NCBI GenBank assembly: GCA_900547455.1
Contig: URGV01000015.1
Coordinates: 1-48,420, forward strand
Direction of reading: 5' to 3'
Source: an uncultured Oscillospiraceae bacterium
GTDB lineage: Bacteria; Bacillota; Clostridia; Oscillospirales; Ruminococcaceae
DNA length: 48,420 bases
Shown: one piece after another, positions 10,169 through 18,689 of the stretch
Numbering within the stretch: the stretch's first letter is position 1
Layout of the letters: each line of letters starts with the position of its first letter
Made by a program: the position numbers and the translations under genes
Notes under the pieces: model-generated
The model's input: only the letters and a program-made list of their open reading frames with translations
The model's database searches: none
What the model was told of the DNA's origin: nothing

Positions 10169-11257
10169 TTATCCAATCAGTCCGAGGAATCTTTCGTAGA
10201 TACCGTCGAAGTTTTTCTGTCCGATCTCCGCTTCCGGAATAAACTGCACCGACATCGCCTTCATCTGCGGATATTCCAGACCCTCGCAGCTCTTGTCATT
10301 GATGTTCAGATGGCTGACGGTCGCGCAGGAAGGGATCTCCTTGACGATATAGCCGTGATTCTGGGAGGTGATGAAGGTTCTGCCGCTCGCGGTCTCGGTG
10401 ACCGGGCAGTTTGCGCCGCGGTGGCCGCAGTGCATCTTCTCGACCGAGCCGCCCATCGCCAGCGCCATCACCTGATGGCCAAGGTCGATGCCCATAACCG
10501 GCTTGTCCGATTTCATCAGTTCCGCTACCGTTTCCTTCCAGGCCGGGTTCTGCTCGAAGGCCTCAAGGCCCGCGCCGCCGCACAGGACGATGGCGTCAGG
10601 ATTGGTGTCCAGCACCTGCAGTGCAGTGCAGGTGGCCGGAACGATGGTGATGCGGCAGCCGCGCTCCATCAGCGCCTTGACGATGTCGTTGCGGATGCCG
10701 TAGTTGAGCATGGTGATGCTGTATTTTGCATCCAACTTGTCGTAGTTGATCTTTTCGTCATAGTTGACCCATGCGGAAGCCGGCGCTTTCCAGGACTTGA
10801 TCTGCTCCATCAGCTCCTGCTCATGGCCGGCAGGATTCTTTCTGGTAATCAGGCCGCGCTGCACGCCCTCGTCGCGCAGCTTTCTGGTGATGGCGCGGGT
10901 GTCCAGATCGAAGATGGCGCTGATCTTTTTGCGCTCAAGGAACTCGTCGATTCTGCCCTCGCTGCGGAAATTGGAAGGCTGCGCGCACCATTCGCGTACG
11001 ACCCAACCCCTTGCTGTGATGCTGTCGTGCAGATCGTTCTCGCTGGTCACGCCGTAGTTGCCCACCAGCGGGAAGGTCTCGACAATGATGTTGTTTGCGT
11101 TGGCCGGATCGGTCAGGATCTCCTGAAAGCCGACTACGCCGGTATTAAAGACCAGCTCCCCGATCGCGTCCTCGCTGCAGCCCAGCCCGTATCCTTCATA
11201 GATGGTGCCGTCCTCCAGCAGGAGCCATGCCTTTTGCGCGTTGTTAAAAATGTCCAT
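10169..11257 (-). CDS. carA: carbamoyl-phosphate synthase small subunit, glutaminase residues lost
   Basis: This 362-residue protein has the normal CarA layout: an N-terminal CarA-specific domain (LLLEDGTIYEGYGLGC, VVGFQEILTDP) and a C-terminal class I glutaminase fold. The catalytic residues are missing, however. The nucleophile elbow reads GIDLGHQ with Asp258 where the family has Cys, the dyad His is replaced by Ile340 in SVQFIPEA, and the oxyanion loop SNGPGDP is replaced by CGGAGLEAF. GHQ, NHG and the acidic residue Glu342 remain. Cys to Asp needs more than one base change, so a single read error does not explain it. It probably cannot hydrolyse glutamine; it may serve as a structural partner of an ammonia-using CarB. 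It sits between pyrF and carB. Confidence 0.9.
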   Translation of the reverse strand: MDIFNNAQKAWLLLEDGTIYEGYGLGCSEDAIGELVFNTGVVGFQEILTDPANANNIIVETFPLVGNYGVTSENDLHDSITARGWVVREWCAQPSNFRSEGRIDEFLERKKISAIFDLDTRAITRKLRDEGVQRGLITRKNPAGHEQELMEQIKSWKAPASAWVNYDEKINYDKLDAKYSITMLNYGIRNDIVKALMERGCRITIVPATCTALQVLDTNPDAIVLCGGAGLEAFEQNPAWKETVAELMKSDKPVMGIDLGHQVMALAMGGSVEKMHCGHRGANCPVTETASGRTFITSQNHGYIVKEIPSCATVSHLNINDKSCEGLEYPQMKAMSVQFIPEAEIGQKNFDGIYERFLGLIG

Positions 11258-11319
11258 ACGCTTAACCTCCGTTTTCCTTGTGTTGATCTCTCTATTTTTA
11301 TCTTTTATTTAACAATGAC

Positions 11320-12243
11320 TTACAGTGTGATCTTGCCGACCACGCCCATGATGTCCTCCTTCATGGTCAGGGCCGCCTTTCTTGCCTGCTGGGCAAAGTC
11401 CTTGCCGTCGGTGCCGGCCTTCTTCCACGCGGTCAGAATCGCGCGGGAGGAGTTGACGATCGCGCCCAGGCCGTTTTTGTCAAACGCACCGGCGACATCG
11501 TTTGCGCCGCCGCCCTGCGCGCCGTAGCCCGGCACCAGGAAGAAGGTGTGCGGCATCTTCTGGCGCATTTCGCTCAGCTGCTGCGGATAGGTTGCACCGA
11601 CAACCGCGCCCACTCTGGAATAGCCGTAGCTGTTCTGGGTCTTTTCGCCCCACTGCTCGCACATCGCGCCCATCGTCTCATAGATGCTCTTGTCGCCGAT
11701 CTTCTGATCCTGCAGCTCGCCGGAGGAAGGATTGGAGGTCTTGACCAGGACGAAGATTCCCTTATCCTTCTCGTCGCAGATCGGCAGCAGCGGCTCGATG
11801 CCGTCCGAACCGAGGTAGCCGTTGACGGTCAGCATGTCCGAACCAAAGGCGGAAAGTTCCTTGCCGTTGACCTCGCTGACGCCCAGATGCGCCTTGGCGT
11901 AGGCCTGCATGGTGGAGCCGATGTCGTTGCGCTTGCCGTCCATGATGACGATCATTCCCTTTTCCTGCGCGTATTTTATCGTCTCGCACAGCGCCCACAT
12001 GCCCTGCCAGCTGTACATCTCATAGTAAGCTGCCTGCGGCTTGACCGCCGGGACGATATCGCAGATGGCGTCGATAATCTCCTTGTTGTATGCCAGGATT
12101 GCCTGCGCTGCCGCATCGAAGGTGTCGCCGTACTGTGCGAACTTTTCCTCCTTGATGTGCTGCGGAATGTAGTCGAGCAGCGAGTCCAGGCCAACAACGC
12201 TTGGGTTCTGCAGCTGCGCGATTCTTTCAATCAGTCTTTTCAT
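11320..12243 (-). CDS. pyrF: orotidine 5'-phosphate decarboxylase (type 2)
   Basis: This enzyme decarboxylates OMP to UMP, the last step of de novo pyrimidine synthesis. At 307 residues it belongs to the longer PyrF type 2 group. The catalytic Asp-Lys-Asp array is in VIMDGKRNDIGSTM (about 98-111), and the phosphate-binding end is FFLVPGYGAQGG followed by NSSRAIL. It lies 33 bases after pyrC and upstream of carA in the operon. The start ATG at 12243 has an AGGAACCAGAG-type site. Confidence 0.95.
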   Translation of the reverse strand: MKRLIERIAQLQNPSVVGLDSLLDYIPQHIKEEKFAQYGDTFDAAAQAILAYNKEIIDAICDIVPAVKPQAAYYEMYSWQGMWALCETIKYAQEKGMIVIMDGKRNDIGSTMQAYAKAHLGVSEVNGKELSAFGSDMLTVNGYLGSDGIEPLLPICDEKDKGIFVLVKTSNPSSGELQDQKIGDKSIYETMGAMCEQWGEKTQNSYGYSRVGAVVGATYPQQLSEMRQKMPHTFFLVPGYGAQGGGANDVAGAFDKNGLGAIVNSSRAILTAWKKAGTDGKDFAQQARKAALTMKEDIMGVVGKITL

Positions 12244-12276
12244 CTCTGGTTCCTCCCCATTCTGCTGTATTGTATA

Positions 12277-13566
12277 TTACAGTTCATAGACAACCTTGCC
12301 GCCAAGGATGGTGCGAACCACCCGTCCGGTCAATTTCATCTTATCAAACGGTGTGTTTTTGCTCTTGCTGTGCAGCTGGTCCGCCTCGACCGTCCAGGTC
12401 AGGTTCGGGTCAAACAGCACGATATCCGCCAGCGAGCCCTCCCGCAGGGTTCCGCCCGGCAGGCGCATGATGTTGGCGGGGTTGGTGGTCATCAGCCTGA
12501 CAAGCTCCATCAGGCCCATGCCCTGCTGATGCACCAGCACAGTGCAGGCCGCCGCAAAGCTGGTTTCCAGACCGACGATACCGTTTGGCGCCCGCAGGAA
12601 ATCTTCCTTCTCCTCCGGAGCATGCGGCGCGTGGTCGGTGACGATGGCGTCGATGGTGCCGTCAAAGATGCCCTCGATGATCGCCTCGCAGTCCTCCTCC
12701 TCGCGCAGCGGCGGGTTCATGCGGAAGTTGGCATCGCGGCCTCGCAGCAGCTCGTCGGTCATCATCATGTAGTGCGGCGCTGTCTCGCAGGTGACCTTGA
12801 CCCCTCTGGCCTTGGCCTCACGGATCAGCTGAACCGACCCTTTGGTGCTGACGTGCGCGATGTGGATGGCGGTGTCGGAACTTTCCGCCAGCACAATCTC
12901 CCGCACGGTGATGCTGTCCTCGCTGGCACGGTCCATGCCGCGGACGCCCAGCTCCTCGGAAACCTTGCCCTTGTTGATGATGCCGCCGTCGATGATGCTC
13001 AGATCCTCACAGTGGCTGACCACCGGCACACCCGCGCGATAAGCCTTCTTTAACGCTTCGAGCATCATGCCGGCGTTTTCTACCGGGCGGCCGTCGTCGC
13101 TGACCGCCGCCGCGCCGCAGGCGTGCAGCATGGCAAAGTCGTTTAACTCCTCGCCATGCATTCCCTTTGTGATTGAAGCAATTGGGTACACTCTGGCGTC
13201 GGCATCCTTGGCTTTATTCAAAATATAGGAAAGGACTTCCTCGCTGTCGGTGACAGGCTTGGTGTTCGGCATGCAGCAGACGCTGGTCACGCCGCCCGCC
13301 GCGGCCGCTTGGCAGCCGGTGAGGATATCCTCCTTGTGGGTAAATCCCGGGTCACGCAGATGGACGTGGATGTCGATGAATCCCGGCGCGGCGCACAGGC
13401 CGGCAGCGTCGATCACCTTGGCGTCCTTTGCAATCTCCATCCGGGAAAGTTCCGCGCCCACCTTCACGATGCGCTCCCCTTCCACCAAAATGTCGCCCAC
13501 AAAATCAAGCGGCGGCTGGCAGGATGGGTCCAAAATCCTCGCGTTTGTAATCAGCAGCTTGTCCAA
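12277..13566 (-). CDS. pyrC: dihydroorotase (class I)
   Basis: This 429-residue zinc amidohydrolase cyclises carbamoyl aspartate to dihydroorotate. It has the metal motif DIHVHLRDPGFTHKEDI (about 62-78), later metal ligands in SHCEDLS and HIAHVSTKGS, and the late Asp in VTDHAPHAPEEKEDF. These are typical of the class I enzymes that often associate with aspartate transcarbamoylase; pyrB itself is not in the window. It is the second gene of the pyr operon, 44 bases downstream of pyrR. Confidence 0.95.
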   Translation of the reverse strand: MDKLLITNARILDPSCQPPLDFVGDILVEGERIVKVGAELSRMEIAKDAKVIDAAGLCAAPGFIDIHVHLRDPGFTHKEDILTGCQAAAAGGVTSVCCMPNTKPVTDSEEVLSYILNKAKDADARVYPIASITKGMHGEELNDFAMLHACGAAAVSDDGRPVENAGMMLEALKKAYRAGVPVVSHCEDLSIIDGGIINKGKVSEELGVRGMDRASEDSITVREIVLAESSDTAIHIAHVSTKGSVQLIREAKARGVKVTCETAPHYMMMTDELLRGRDANFRMNPPLREEEDCEAIIEGIFDGTIDAIVTDHAPHAPEEKEDFLRAPNGIVGLETSFAAACTVLVHQQGMGLMELVRLMTTNPANIMRLPGGTLREGSLADIVLFDPNLTWTVEADQLHSKSKNTPFDKMKLTGRVVRTILGGKVVYEL

Positions 13567-13610
13567 TCAAATCCCTTCCTTTCGTTTTCTGATTGATATA
13601 TGATAGAACA

Positions 13611-14156
13611 TTACTCGTCCTGCTTTTCCACACAGATGACCACCTGGTCCTCGCCGTCCCGCTCGGCCACCATCACCTTGACAAACTCGTCACGGGAGGT
13701 GGGCAGGTTTTTGCCGACATAGTCCGCCCGGATCGGCAGCTCGCGGTGTCCGCGGTCGATCAAAGCTGCCAGCTGGATGCTGCGGGCCCGCCCCCGCTGC
13801 AGGATGGCGTCCATCGCCGCGCGGACGGTGCGCCCGGTATAGATGACGTCGTCCACCAGGATAATCTGCTTGCCCTCGATGGGAAACGGCAGGTCGGTCT
13901 TGTCCTCCCCGGACGTTCCGCTGCGCTTGTCGTCCCGGTAGGCGGTCACATCCAGATAGCCCACCTGCACCGAGCTTCTTTCCAGCTCCGAAATCTTTTT
14001 GGCGACCCGCTGGGCAAGCTCCGCCCCACGGGTCATGATGCCGATGATATAGAGGTTGCCCGCGCCCTTGTTGCGCTCGATGATCTCAAACGAAATTCTC
14101 GTGATCGCCCTGGACATGGCCTTTTGATCCATAATCTGGGTTTTCTCGACCAGCAT
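13611..14156 (-). CDS. pyrR: PyrR, pyrimidine operon attenuation regulator / uracil phosphoribosyltransferase
   Basis: This is a 181-residue bifunctional protein. It binds UMP and then the pyr leader RNA, stabilising an anti-antiterminator so that transcription stops early; it also has weak uracil phosphoribosyltransferase activity. The PRPP-binding motif is IILVDDVIYTGRTVRAA (about 97-113), and the length is typical. It is the first gene of the operon, and its own leader carries the matching binding site and terminator (14232-14380), so the operon is autoregulated. The ATG at 14156 follows an AGGAGGAAAGAAG site. Confidence 0.95.
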   Translation of the reverse strand: MLVEKTQIMDQKAMSRAITRISFEIIERNKGAGNLYIIGIMTRGAELAQRVAKKISELERSSVQVGYLDVTAYRDDKRSGTSGEDKTDLPFPIEGKQIILVDDVIYTGRTVRAAMDAILQRGRARSIQLAALIDRGHRELPIRADYVGKNLPTSRDEFVKVMVAERDGEDQVVICVEKQDE

Positions 14157-14207
14157 CTTCTTTCCTCCTGTCCAAAGTCAGGTTCTCTGTCCGCTCAATT
14201 CTCCCGC

Positions 14208-14226
14208 TGTCCTTTTTTACAAAGGA
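14208..14226 (-). other. small stem-loop before the pyrR ribosome site
   Basis: GTCCTTT (14208-14214) pairs with AAAGGAC (14220-14226). It sits between the attenuator and pyrR; its role is unknown. Confidence 0.4.
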
Positions 14227-14231
14227 CATAC

Positions 14232-14269
14232 AAAAAAAGCTGCCTGCGCCCTTTTGGCTGCAGACAGCT
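14232..14269 (-). terminator. pyr-operon attenuator terminator
   Basis: On the minus strand AGCTGTCTGC and GCAGGCAGCT (with AGCC/GGC inside, 14238-14269) form a GC-rich stem followed directly by seven U residues (14232-14238). It lies in the pyrR leader, downstream of the PyrR-binding site, where the B. subtilis attenuator terminators lie. Confidence 0.9.
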
Positions 14270-14344
14270 GATCGTCACCAGAATTTCCCGGAAAACTTTT
14301 CCGGCACCCCAAAGCAGAAAACGCCTTGGAATATGGTACCCCAT

Positions 14345-14382
14345 CAAACCACCTTGCCAGCCTCACAGGACCGTCTTAAAGG
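14345..14382 (-). promoter_or_regulatory. PyrR-binding anti-antiterminator site
   Basis: The minus-strand leader contains GTCCTGTGAGGCTGGCAAGG (14352-14371). It closely follows the known PyrR-binding loop consensus (a UCCAGAGAGGCU core followed by GCAAGG). Its place between promoter and terminator supports UMP-dependent attenuation of the five-gene operon. Confidence 0.88.
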
Positions 14383-14427
14383 ATTGCTTTCAGGATTCAA
14401 TATCTGTGGATGTTTTCTTTAAAGATA

Positions 14428-14456
14428 AGTATACTCAATTCCCTGCAAAATGTCTA
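14428..14456 (-). promoter_or_regulatory. sigma-A promoter of the pyr operon
   Basis: TAGACA (14451-14456) and TATACT (14428-14433) are 17 bases apart on the minus strand. This gives an attenuator leader of about 260 bases before pyrR. Confidence 0.8.
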
Positions 14457-14554
14457 GTGCTGATCCGTCAAACCTCGCTGAAATATTTTCTTTTTTTTAT
14501 CTATTCTGCTTAAACCAGGCTTTTCGCCCGCCAAATATTCCAGCCCAAACCAGC

Positions 14555-14764
14555 TTAAATGCCAAACAGATCCTCATCTTCCTCCACCGGTTTTACCGCA
14601 GCCGGTCTTTTTGCGGTTTTATTTTCGCGCAGGTAGAGGGTCAGCGCTTTGTCCAGCTTAAACAAAACCGAGACCGACTTTGCACAGACCACTGCTGTCA
14701 TTGCCACAACGCTTGCCGTCATTACCATCGCTGCCAAAAATTTCCAATCCTGAAACCGTTTCAT
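14555..14764 (-). CDS. small single-pass membrane protein of unknown function
   Basis: This gene encodes 69 residues: a short basic N-terminus (MKRFQDWKF), one hydrophobic helix (about 10-32), then a Lys-rich segment and an acidic end, EEDEDLFGI. I do not recognise the family. The AAAAGGAGG site touches an upstream in-frame ATG but stands 6 bases before the ATG at 14764, so the latter is the likely start. It lies upstream of the pyr promoter on the same strand and diverges from the S41 protease gene. Confidence 0.65.
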   Translation of the reverse strand: MKRFQDWKFLAAMVMTASVVAMTAVVCAKSVSVLFKLDKALTLYLRENKTAKRPAAVKPVEEDEDLFGI

Positions 14765-14849
14765 CTCCATCCTCCTTTTGATTTTAAAAAATAAGCTCTG
14801 CCCTTATTATATCCCCTTTGCTGCCCTCAATCAAGCCCGAACCGACCTT

Positions 14850-15008
14850 CCTTTTTGGCTTTTTTGTTAACGACCCTGTTCACAAAGCCCTCCCACGCAG
14901 AAAATCTTTCATAAAGTGTTTCAAATTCATAAATTCTGTGGTAAAATAAATGGGTTATCATGTAACTGTTTATGACCACATTTATTTTTCAGGAGTAGGA
15001 GTCTTTCT
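14850..15008 (+). other. upstream region of the S41 protease gene
   Basis: This is AT-rich spacer. A TAAAAT box near 14941 with a poor TTTCAA about 17 bases before it is the best promoter candidate, and it is weak. The ribosome site AGGAG lies at about 14991-15001. I see no RNA structure. Confidence 0.3.
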
Positions 15009-16403
15009 ATGAATAAGAAAATTTCTCTTGGAGCGGCGCTTGCCCTCATGCTCATCATCACCGCAGTGACCTTCTCGGTCACCATGATCTTCTCGCGGCA
15101 GATGTTTTCCACCACCATCACCAACATCTCGGAAAAGCAGGCGATGTACGACAAGCTCTCGGAAATCGACAGCTATGTCCGGCAAAATTATTACGGCACC
15201 ATCGATGAAACCAACCTCAACGACTACATCTCGACGGGCTATATCGCCGGCCTGTCCGACCGCTACGCCGCCTACTATTCCGCTTCCGACTACGCCACCC
15301 TGCAGCAGGAAAACGCGGGTCAGCTGGTCGGCATCGGCATCCGCGCCACCAAAAATGAGAGCGGCTTTATCCAGGTCACCGAGGTTTACCCCGATTCCCC
15401 TGCGCTGGAAGCAGGCATCCAGGCCGGAGACCTGATCGTCAAGGTCAACGACATCGACGTTACCAACGATACCTACGAAAGCGCCATCACCGAAATCGGC
15501 GGTCAGGCAGGCACCAAACTCAGCCTGACCGTGCGCCGTGACAATGAGGATATCGAAATTGCGGAAATTACCCGCCGCGTCGTCGTCACCCCAACCATCT
15601 ATTCCCGCATGATCAACAACGCCGGCTACATCAAAATCACCGACTTCAACGAAAATACCTACGACCAGTTTAAAGAAGCGGTCGAGGATCTGGTCGGCAA
15701 CCAGAACGCCCAGTCGCTCATCTTTGACGTGCGCAACAACACTGGCGGCCTGGTCGACCCGGCCATCAAGATGCTGGATATGCTGCTGCCGGAAGGCACC
15801 ATTGCCACCGCCACCTACCGGGACGGCTCCACCGAAGTGCTGGGCACCTCCGACGCCAGCTGTGTGGAGCTCCCGATGGTCGTCCTGACCAATGAAAACA
15901 CCGCCAGCGCGGCTGAGCTCTTCACCCAGGCCCTGCGCGATTACGGCGTCGCCCAATCGGTCGGCACTACCACCTACGGCAAAGGCGTCATGCAGGTCAC
16001 CCACTCGCTCAAGGACGGCTCCGCCATCCGCATCACCGTCGCGCAATACAATCCGCCGACAAGCGGCAACTATGACGGCGTGGGCCTCACCCCCGACTAT
16101 GAGGTCACCCTTACCGAGGAACAACAGCAGGCCTTCGACACCCTCGACGAGACCACCGATCCACAGCTGAAAAAGGCGCTGGAGGTTCTCAACGCCACCG
16201 GAGCCACCACCTCGACCGGCACCGAGCAAGCTACCCAGCCGGACGACACCACTTCCTCGACCGAAACCACAACCGACACTACTGGCACCACCGAGGACAC
16301 TGCCGATGAGCAGACAGACACCTCCTCTGAGGAACCAACCACCGAGGAAACGGCAACTGAGGAAAGCACCACCGATGAGACTTCGCAGCAAAGCGCAGAG
16401 TGA
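15009..16403 (+). CDS. S41-family C-terminal processing peptidase (CtpA-like), secreted or membrane-anchored
   Basis: This 464-residue serine protease has an N-terminal membrane anchor or signal (about 7-28), a PDZ domain (about 110-195, with GIGIRATKNESGFIQVTEVYPDSPA), and the S41 core with catalytic Ser300 in NENTASAAE and Lys325 in YGKGVMQ. The last 65 or so residues are a Thr/Ser/Glu-rich disordered tail, which could span the cell wall. Such proteases trim exported proteins; in sporulating clostridia, relatives also act in sporulation signalling. It is a single-gene unit ended by a strong bidirectional terminator. Confidence 0.93.
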   Translation: MNKKISLGAALALMLIITAVTFSVTMIFSRQMFSTTITNISEKQAMYDKLSEIDSYVRQNYYGTIDETNLNDYISTGYIAGLSDRYAAYYSASDYATLQQENAGQLVGIGIRATKNESGFIQVTEVYPDSPALEAGIQAGDLIVKVNDIDVTNDTYESAITEIGGQAGTKLSLTVRRDNEDIEIAEITRRVVVTPTIYSRMINNAGYIKITDFNENTYDQFKEAVEDLVGNQNAQSLIFDVRNNTGGLVDPAIKMLDMLLPEGTIATATYRDGSTEVLGTSDASCVELPMVVLTNENTASAAELFTQALRDYGVAQSVGTTTYGKGVMQVTHSLKDGSAIRITVAQYNPPTSGNYDGVGLTPDYEVTLTEEQQQAFDTLDETTDPQLKKALEVLNATGATTSTGTEQATQPDDTTSSTETTTDTTGTTEDTADEQTDTSSEEPTTEETATEESTTDETSQQSAE

Positions 16404-16417
16404 TAATGCTGCTTTTC

Positions 16418-16458
16418 AAAAAAAGACCGAACCCACAATGTTGGGTTCGGTCTTTTTT
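16418..16458. terminator. bidirectional terminator between the S41 protease and TIGR04086 genes
   Basis: GACCGAACCCA (16425-16435) pairs with TGGGTTCGGTC (16442-16452). It is flanked by A7 and T7 tracts, so it can stop both converging transcripts. Confidence 0.93.
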
Positions 16459-16914
16459 CTATCTTGCTCTGCGCACATTGACCCCTACGCTCCCAAAAAT
16501 GCAGCCGCACAGCAGCATTGAAAGCAGCTTAATCAGTCCCCACAGGTCCGGCCTTTCCCCGATGGCCACTGCGCACAGCAGACATACCGCATACAAAATC
16601 GTTGCGCACAGCAGCCCCAGAAAGAATCCGTCCTGGCGGGAAAAGCGGGCGCAGCAAAAGGCAGCAACCGCCGCCATCACGCAGCCCACCACCAGGCCAA
16701 TTCCCTTGATTGCCCAGATCGGGACCTTGCCGCCCGCCATCAGGATGGAAAGCAGGCAAAGTAAAATTCCGCCCACCGCCACCGCGATCAGGCACCCCCA
16801 GCCCACTGCCTTCATCCTTGCGTTAAAAACTGGTCGCGCCTTATCCGCCTCCCGGACATTCCCTTTCCCTCGCCAATTCTTTGGCGGAGAAGCTTTCTTC
16901 TTGTTTTGATGCAT
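16459..16914 (-). CDS. TIGR04086-family four-helix membrane protein
   Basis: This 151-residue protein has a basic N-terminal arm (HQNKKKASPPKNWRGK) and four hydrophobic helices (from about 38 to 145). Its composition and its position right after yajC fit the TIGR04086 (YrzE-like) membrane family of clostridia, whose function is unknown. I choose the ATG at 16914 because GGGGTGA lies 7 bases before it; an upstream in-frame ATG lacks such a site. That ribosome site forms the 3' arm of a hairpin (16922-16978), so its translation or transcription may be damped relative to yajC. Confidence 0.75.
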   Translation of the reverse strand: MHQNKKKASPPKNWRGKGNVREADKARPVFNARMKAVGWGCLIAVAVGGILLCLLSILMAGGKVPIWAIKGIGLVVGCVMAAVAAFCCARFSRQDGFFLGLLCATILYAVCLLCAVAIGERPDLWGLIKLLSMLLCGCIFGSVGVNVRRAR

Positions 16915-16921
16915 AAAAAAA

Positions 16922-16978
16922 TCACCCCGTGTCCTGCTGTCCAACGATGTTTTCTATGGAACAGGATATTCGGGGTGA
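16922..16978 (-). promoter_or_regulatory. hairpin that holds the TIGR04086 ribosome site
   Basis: TCACCCCG (16922-16929) pairs with CGGGGTGA (16971-16978), with a TCCTG/CAGGA inner stem. On the minus strand a run of seven T follows directly, then the ATG. It can act as a partial terminator after yajC and can also mask the ribosome site GGGGTGA. Confidence 0.55.
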
Positions 16979-17029
16979 GCTTTTCTTATTCATTCTGGAA
17001 GGCAAATTTTCCCAGCTGCTGAGAAAACT

Positions 17030-17377
17030 TTATTTCTCTTCCTTCTTCGCCTGCTGCTCCTGGGCAGCTCTCTCGGTGGCAGTGATGTTCTGCTGGATGG
17101 ACCAGCGCGCCATGCGGATCTTGCTGTGGTCGCTCGCTGTCTCGATAACAACGGTGTCGTCTTTAGTGCTGACGACTCTGCCGATAATGCCGCCGATGGT
17201 GACGATCTCGTCTGCGATCTCAATGTTCTCGCGCATCTTCTGAACTTCTTTGTCTCTCTTCTTCTGCGGACGAATCAGCAGGAAATAGAAGATGACGATC
17301 ATCAGAATCAGCGGGATAAAGGTGGCGAGCATCGACACAGAATCGGTTGTCGTTGCTGTCAGGTAAAGGTTTGTCAT
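17030..17377 (-). CDS. yajC: YajC, accessory subunit of the Sec translocase
   Basis: This 115-residue protein has one N-terminal membrane helix (about 17-38, with FIPLILMIVIFYFLLIRPQ), the classic RPQKKRDKEVQ turn, then a small cytosolic beta domain (VTIGGIIGRVVSTKDDTVVIET). It associates with SecDF-SecYEG and supports protein export. I choose the ATG at 17377, preceded by GGAGGTG; the longer frame starts inside the leader, almost at the promoter. It is followed by the TIGR04086 gene and preceded by tgt, the common tgt-yajC order. Confidence 0.93.
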   Translation of the reverse strand: MTNLYLTATTTDSVSMLATFIPLILMIVIFYFLLIRPQKKRDKEVQKMRENIEIADEIVTIGGIIGRVVSTKDDTVVIETASDHSKIRMARWSIQQNITATERAAQEQQAKKEEK

Positions 17378-17451
17378 GGGTTTTAGCACCTCCGTAAATT
17401 TGACCAAAATTGCTGTCCCTTTTTCTTCCTGCAATTTTGTATACAAGCAAT

Positions 17452-17480
17452 ATTATACCTTTTGGACCCTGCTTTTGCAA
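17452..17480 (-). promoter_or_regulatory. sigma-A promoter of yajC
   Basis: TTGCAA (17475-17480) and TATAAT (17452-17457) are 17 bases apart on the minus strand, between tgt and yajC. Confidence 0.75.
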
Positions 17481-17539
17481 GTATTTTTTGGCAATTTGCG
17501 TTTAAAGGGGAAAAAGCCCTGGCAGAAAAGGCCTCTTTG

Positions 17540-18670
17540 CTAAATTCTTCTGCCCAGCAGCGGGATCATCTGCGCCCGGAACTGCTCATAGCGGCCCTCG
17601 TCCAGCGCCGCACGAATCTTCTCCATGAGGGTGTTGTAAAAGTAGAGGTTGTGCATGACCGCCAAACGCATTCCAAGCATCTCGCCCGCCTTGAGCAGGT
17701 GGCGGATATAGGCGCGGCTGTGGCGCTGGCAGACCGGGCAGTCGCATTCCGCGTCGATTGGGGAATTGTCCAGCTCATATTTTGCGTTGTTGATGTTGAT
17801 GATGCCCTGCCAGGTGAACAGGTGGCCGTGGCGCGCATTGCGGCTGGGCATGACACAATCGAACAGGTCGACGCCGCGGTAGACCGCCTCGATGATGTTG
17901 ACCGGTGTGCCGACCCCCATGAGGTAGCGCGGCTTGTCCTTGGGCATATAGGGTTCAACCTGCTCGATGATGTGGTACATCACCGGCGCCGGCTCACCCA
18001 CCGCCAGGCCGCCGATGGCGTAGCCGTCGCAGTCGACCTCTGCAATCTGCTTCATGTGCTCGATGCGCAGATCGTCGAAGGTGGAGCCCTGGTTGATGCC
18101 GAACAGCATCTGGTGCGGGTTGACGGTGTCCGGCAGCGAATTCAGCCGGGTCATCTCCGCCCGGCAGCGCCTGAGCCAGCGCACGGTGCGGTCAATCGAC
18201 TTGCGGGTGTACTCCCGGGTGGAGGGGTTGGCGATGCACTCGTCAAAGGCCATCGCGATGGTCGAACCGAGGTTGGACTGGATGCGCATGCTCTCCTCCG
18301 GTCCCATGAAGATTCTTCTGCCGTCGATGTGCGACTGGAAGCGCACGCCCAGCTCGCTGATGGTGCGCAGCTGCGCCAGCGAAAAGACCTGGAAGCCGCC
18401 CGAGTCGGTGAGAATCGGACCGTCCCAGCCCATGAATTTGTGCAGGCCTCCCAGCGCCTTGATCTTCTCGTCGCCCGGGCGCAGGTGCAGGTGGTAGGTG
18501 TTGCACAGCTCGACCTGGCACTTTAAATCCTTCAGGTCATAGGACGAAATGCCGCCCTTGATGGCCGCCGAGGTGCCGACATTCATAAAGGCCGGCGTCT
18601 GCACCGTGCCATGCACCGTCTGAAACTGACCGCGTCGGGCGCGGCCCTCCTGTTTTAGCAATGTATACAT
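17540..18670 (-). CDS. tgt: tRNA-guanine(34) transglycosylase
   Basis: This 376-residue enzyme swaps G34 of GUN-anticodon tRNAs for preQ1 in queuosine synthesis. It has the substrate-pocket motif TDSGGFQVFSL (about 90-100), the nucleophile Asp in DLFDCVMPSRNARHG and the zinc site CDCPVCQRHSRAYIRHL. I choose the ATG at 18670 (MYTLLKQEG), 6 bases after GGAGG; the frame runs further up but only overlaps the neighbouring gene. It forms a queuosine cluster with queA, with one small unknown gene between them. The window shows no queC/D/E/F preQ1-synthesis genes. Confidence 0.96.
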   Translation of the reverse strand: MYTLLKQEGRARRGQFQTVHGTVQTPAFMNVGTSAAIKGGISSYDLKDLKCQVELCNTYHLHLRPGDEKIKALGGLHKFMGWDGPILTDSGGFQVFSLAQLRTISELGVRFQSHIDGRRIFMGPEESMRIQSNLGSTIAMAFDECIANPSTREYTRKSIDRTVRWLRRCRAEMTRLNSLPDTVNPHQMLFGINQGSTFDDLRIEHMKQIAEVDCDGYAIGGLAVGEPAPVMYHIIEQVEPYMPKDKPRYLMGVGTPVNIIEAVYRGVDLFDCVMPSRNARHGHLFTWQGIININNAKYELDNSPIDAECDCPVCQRHSRAYIRHLLKAGEMLGMRLAVMHNLYFYNTLMEKIRAALDEGRYEQFRAQMIPLLGRRI

Positions 18671-18689
18671 AAAATCCTCCGAATCATAA

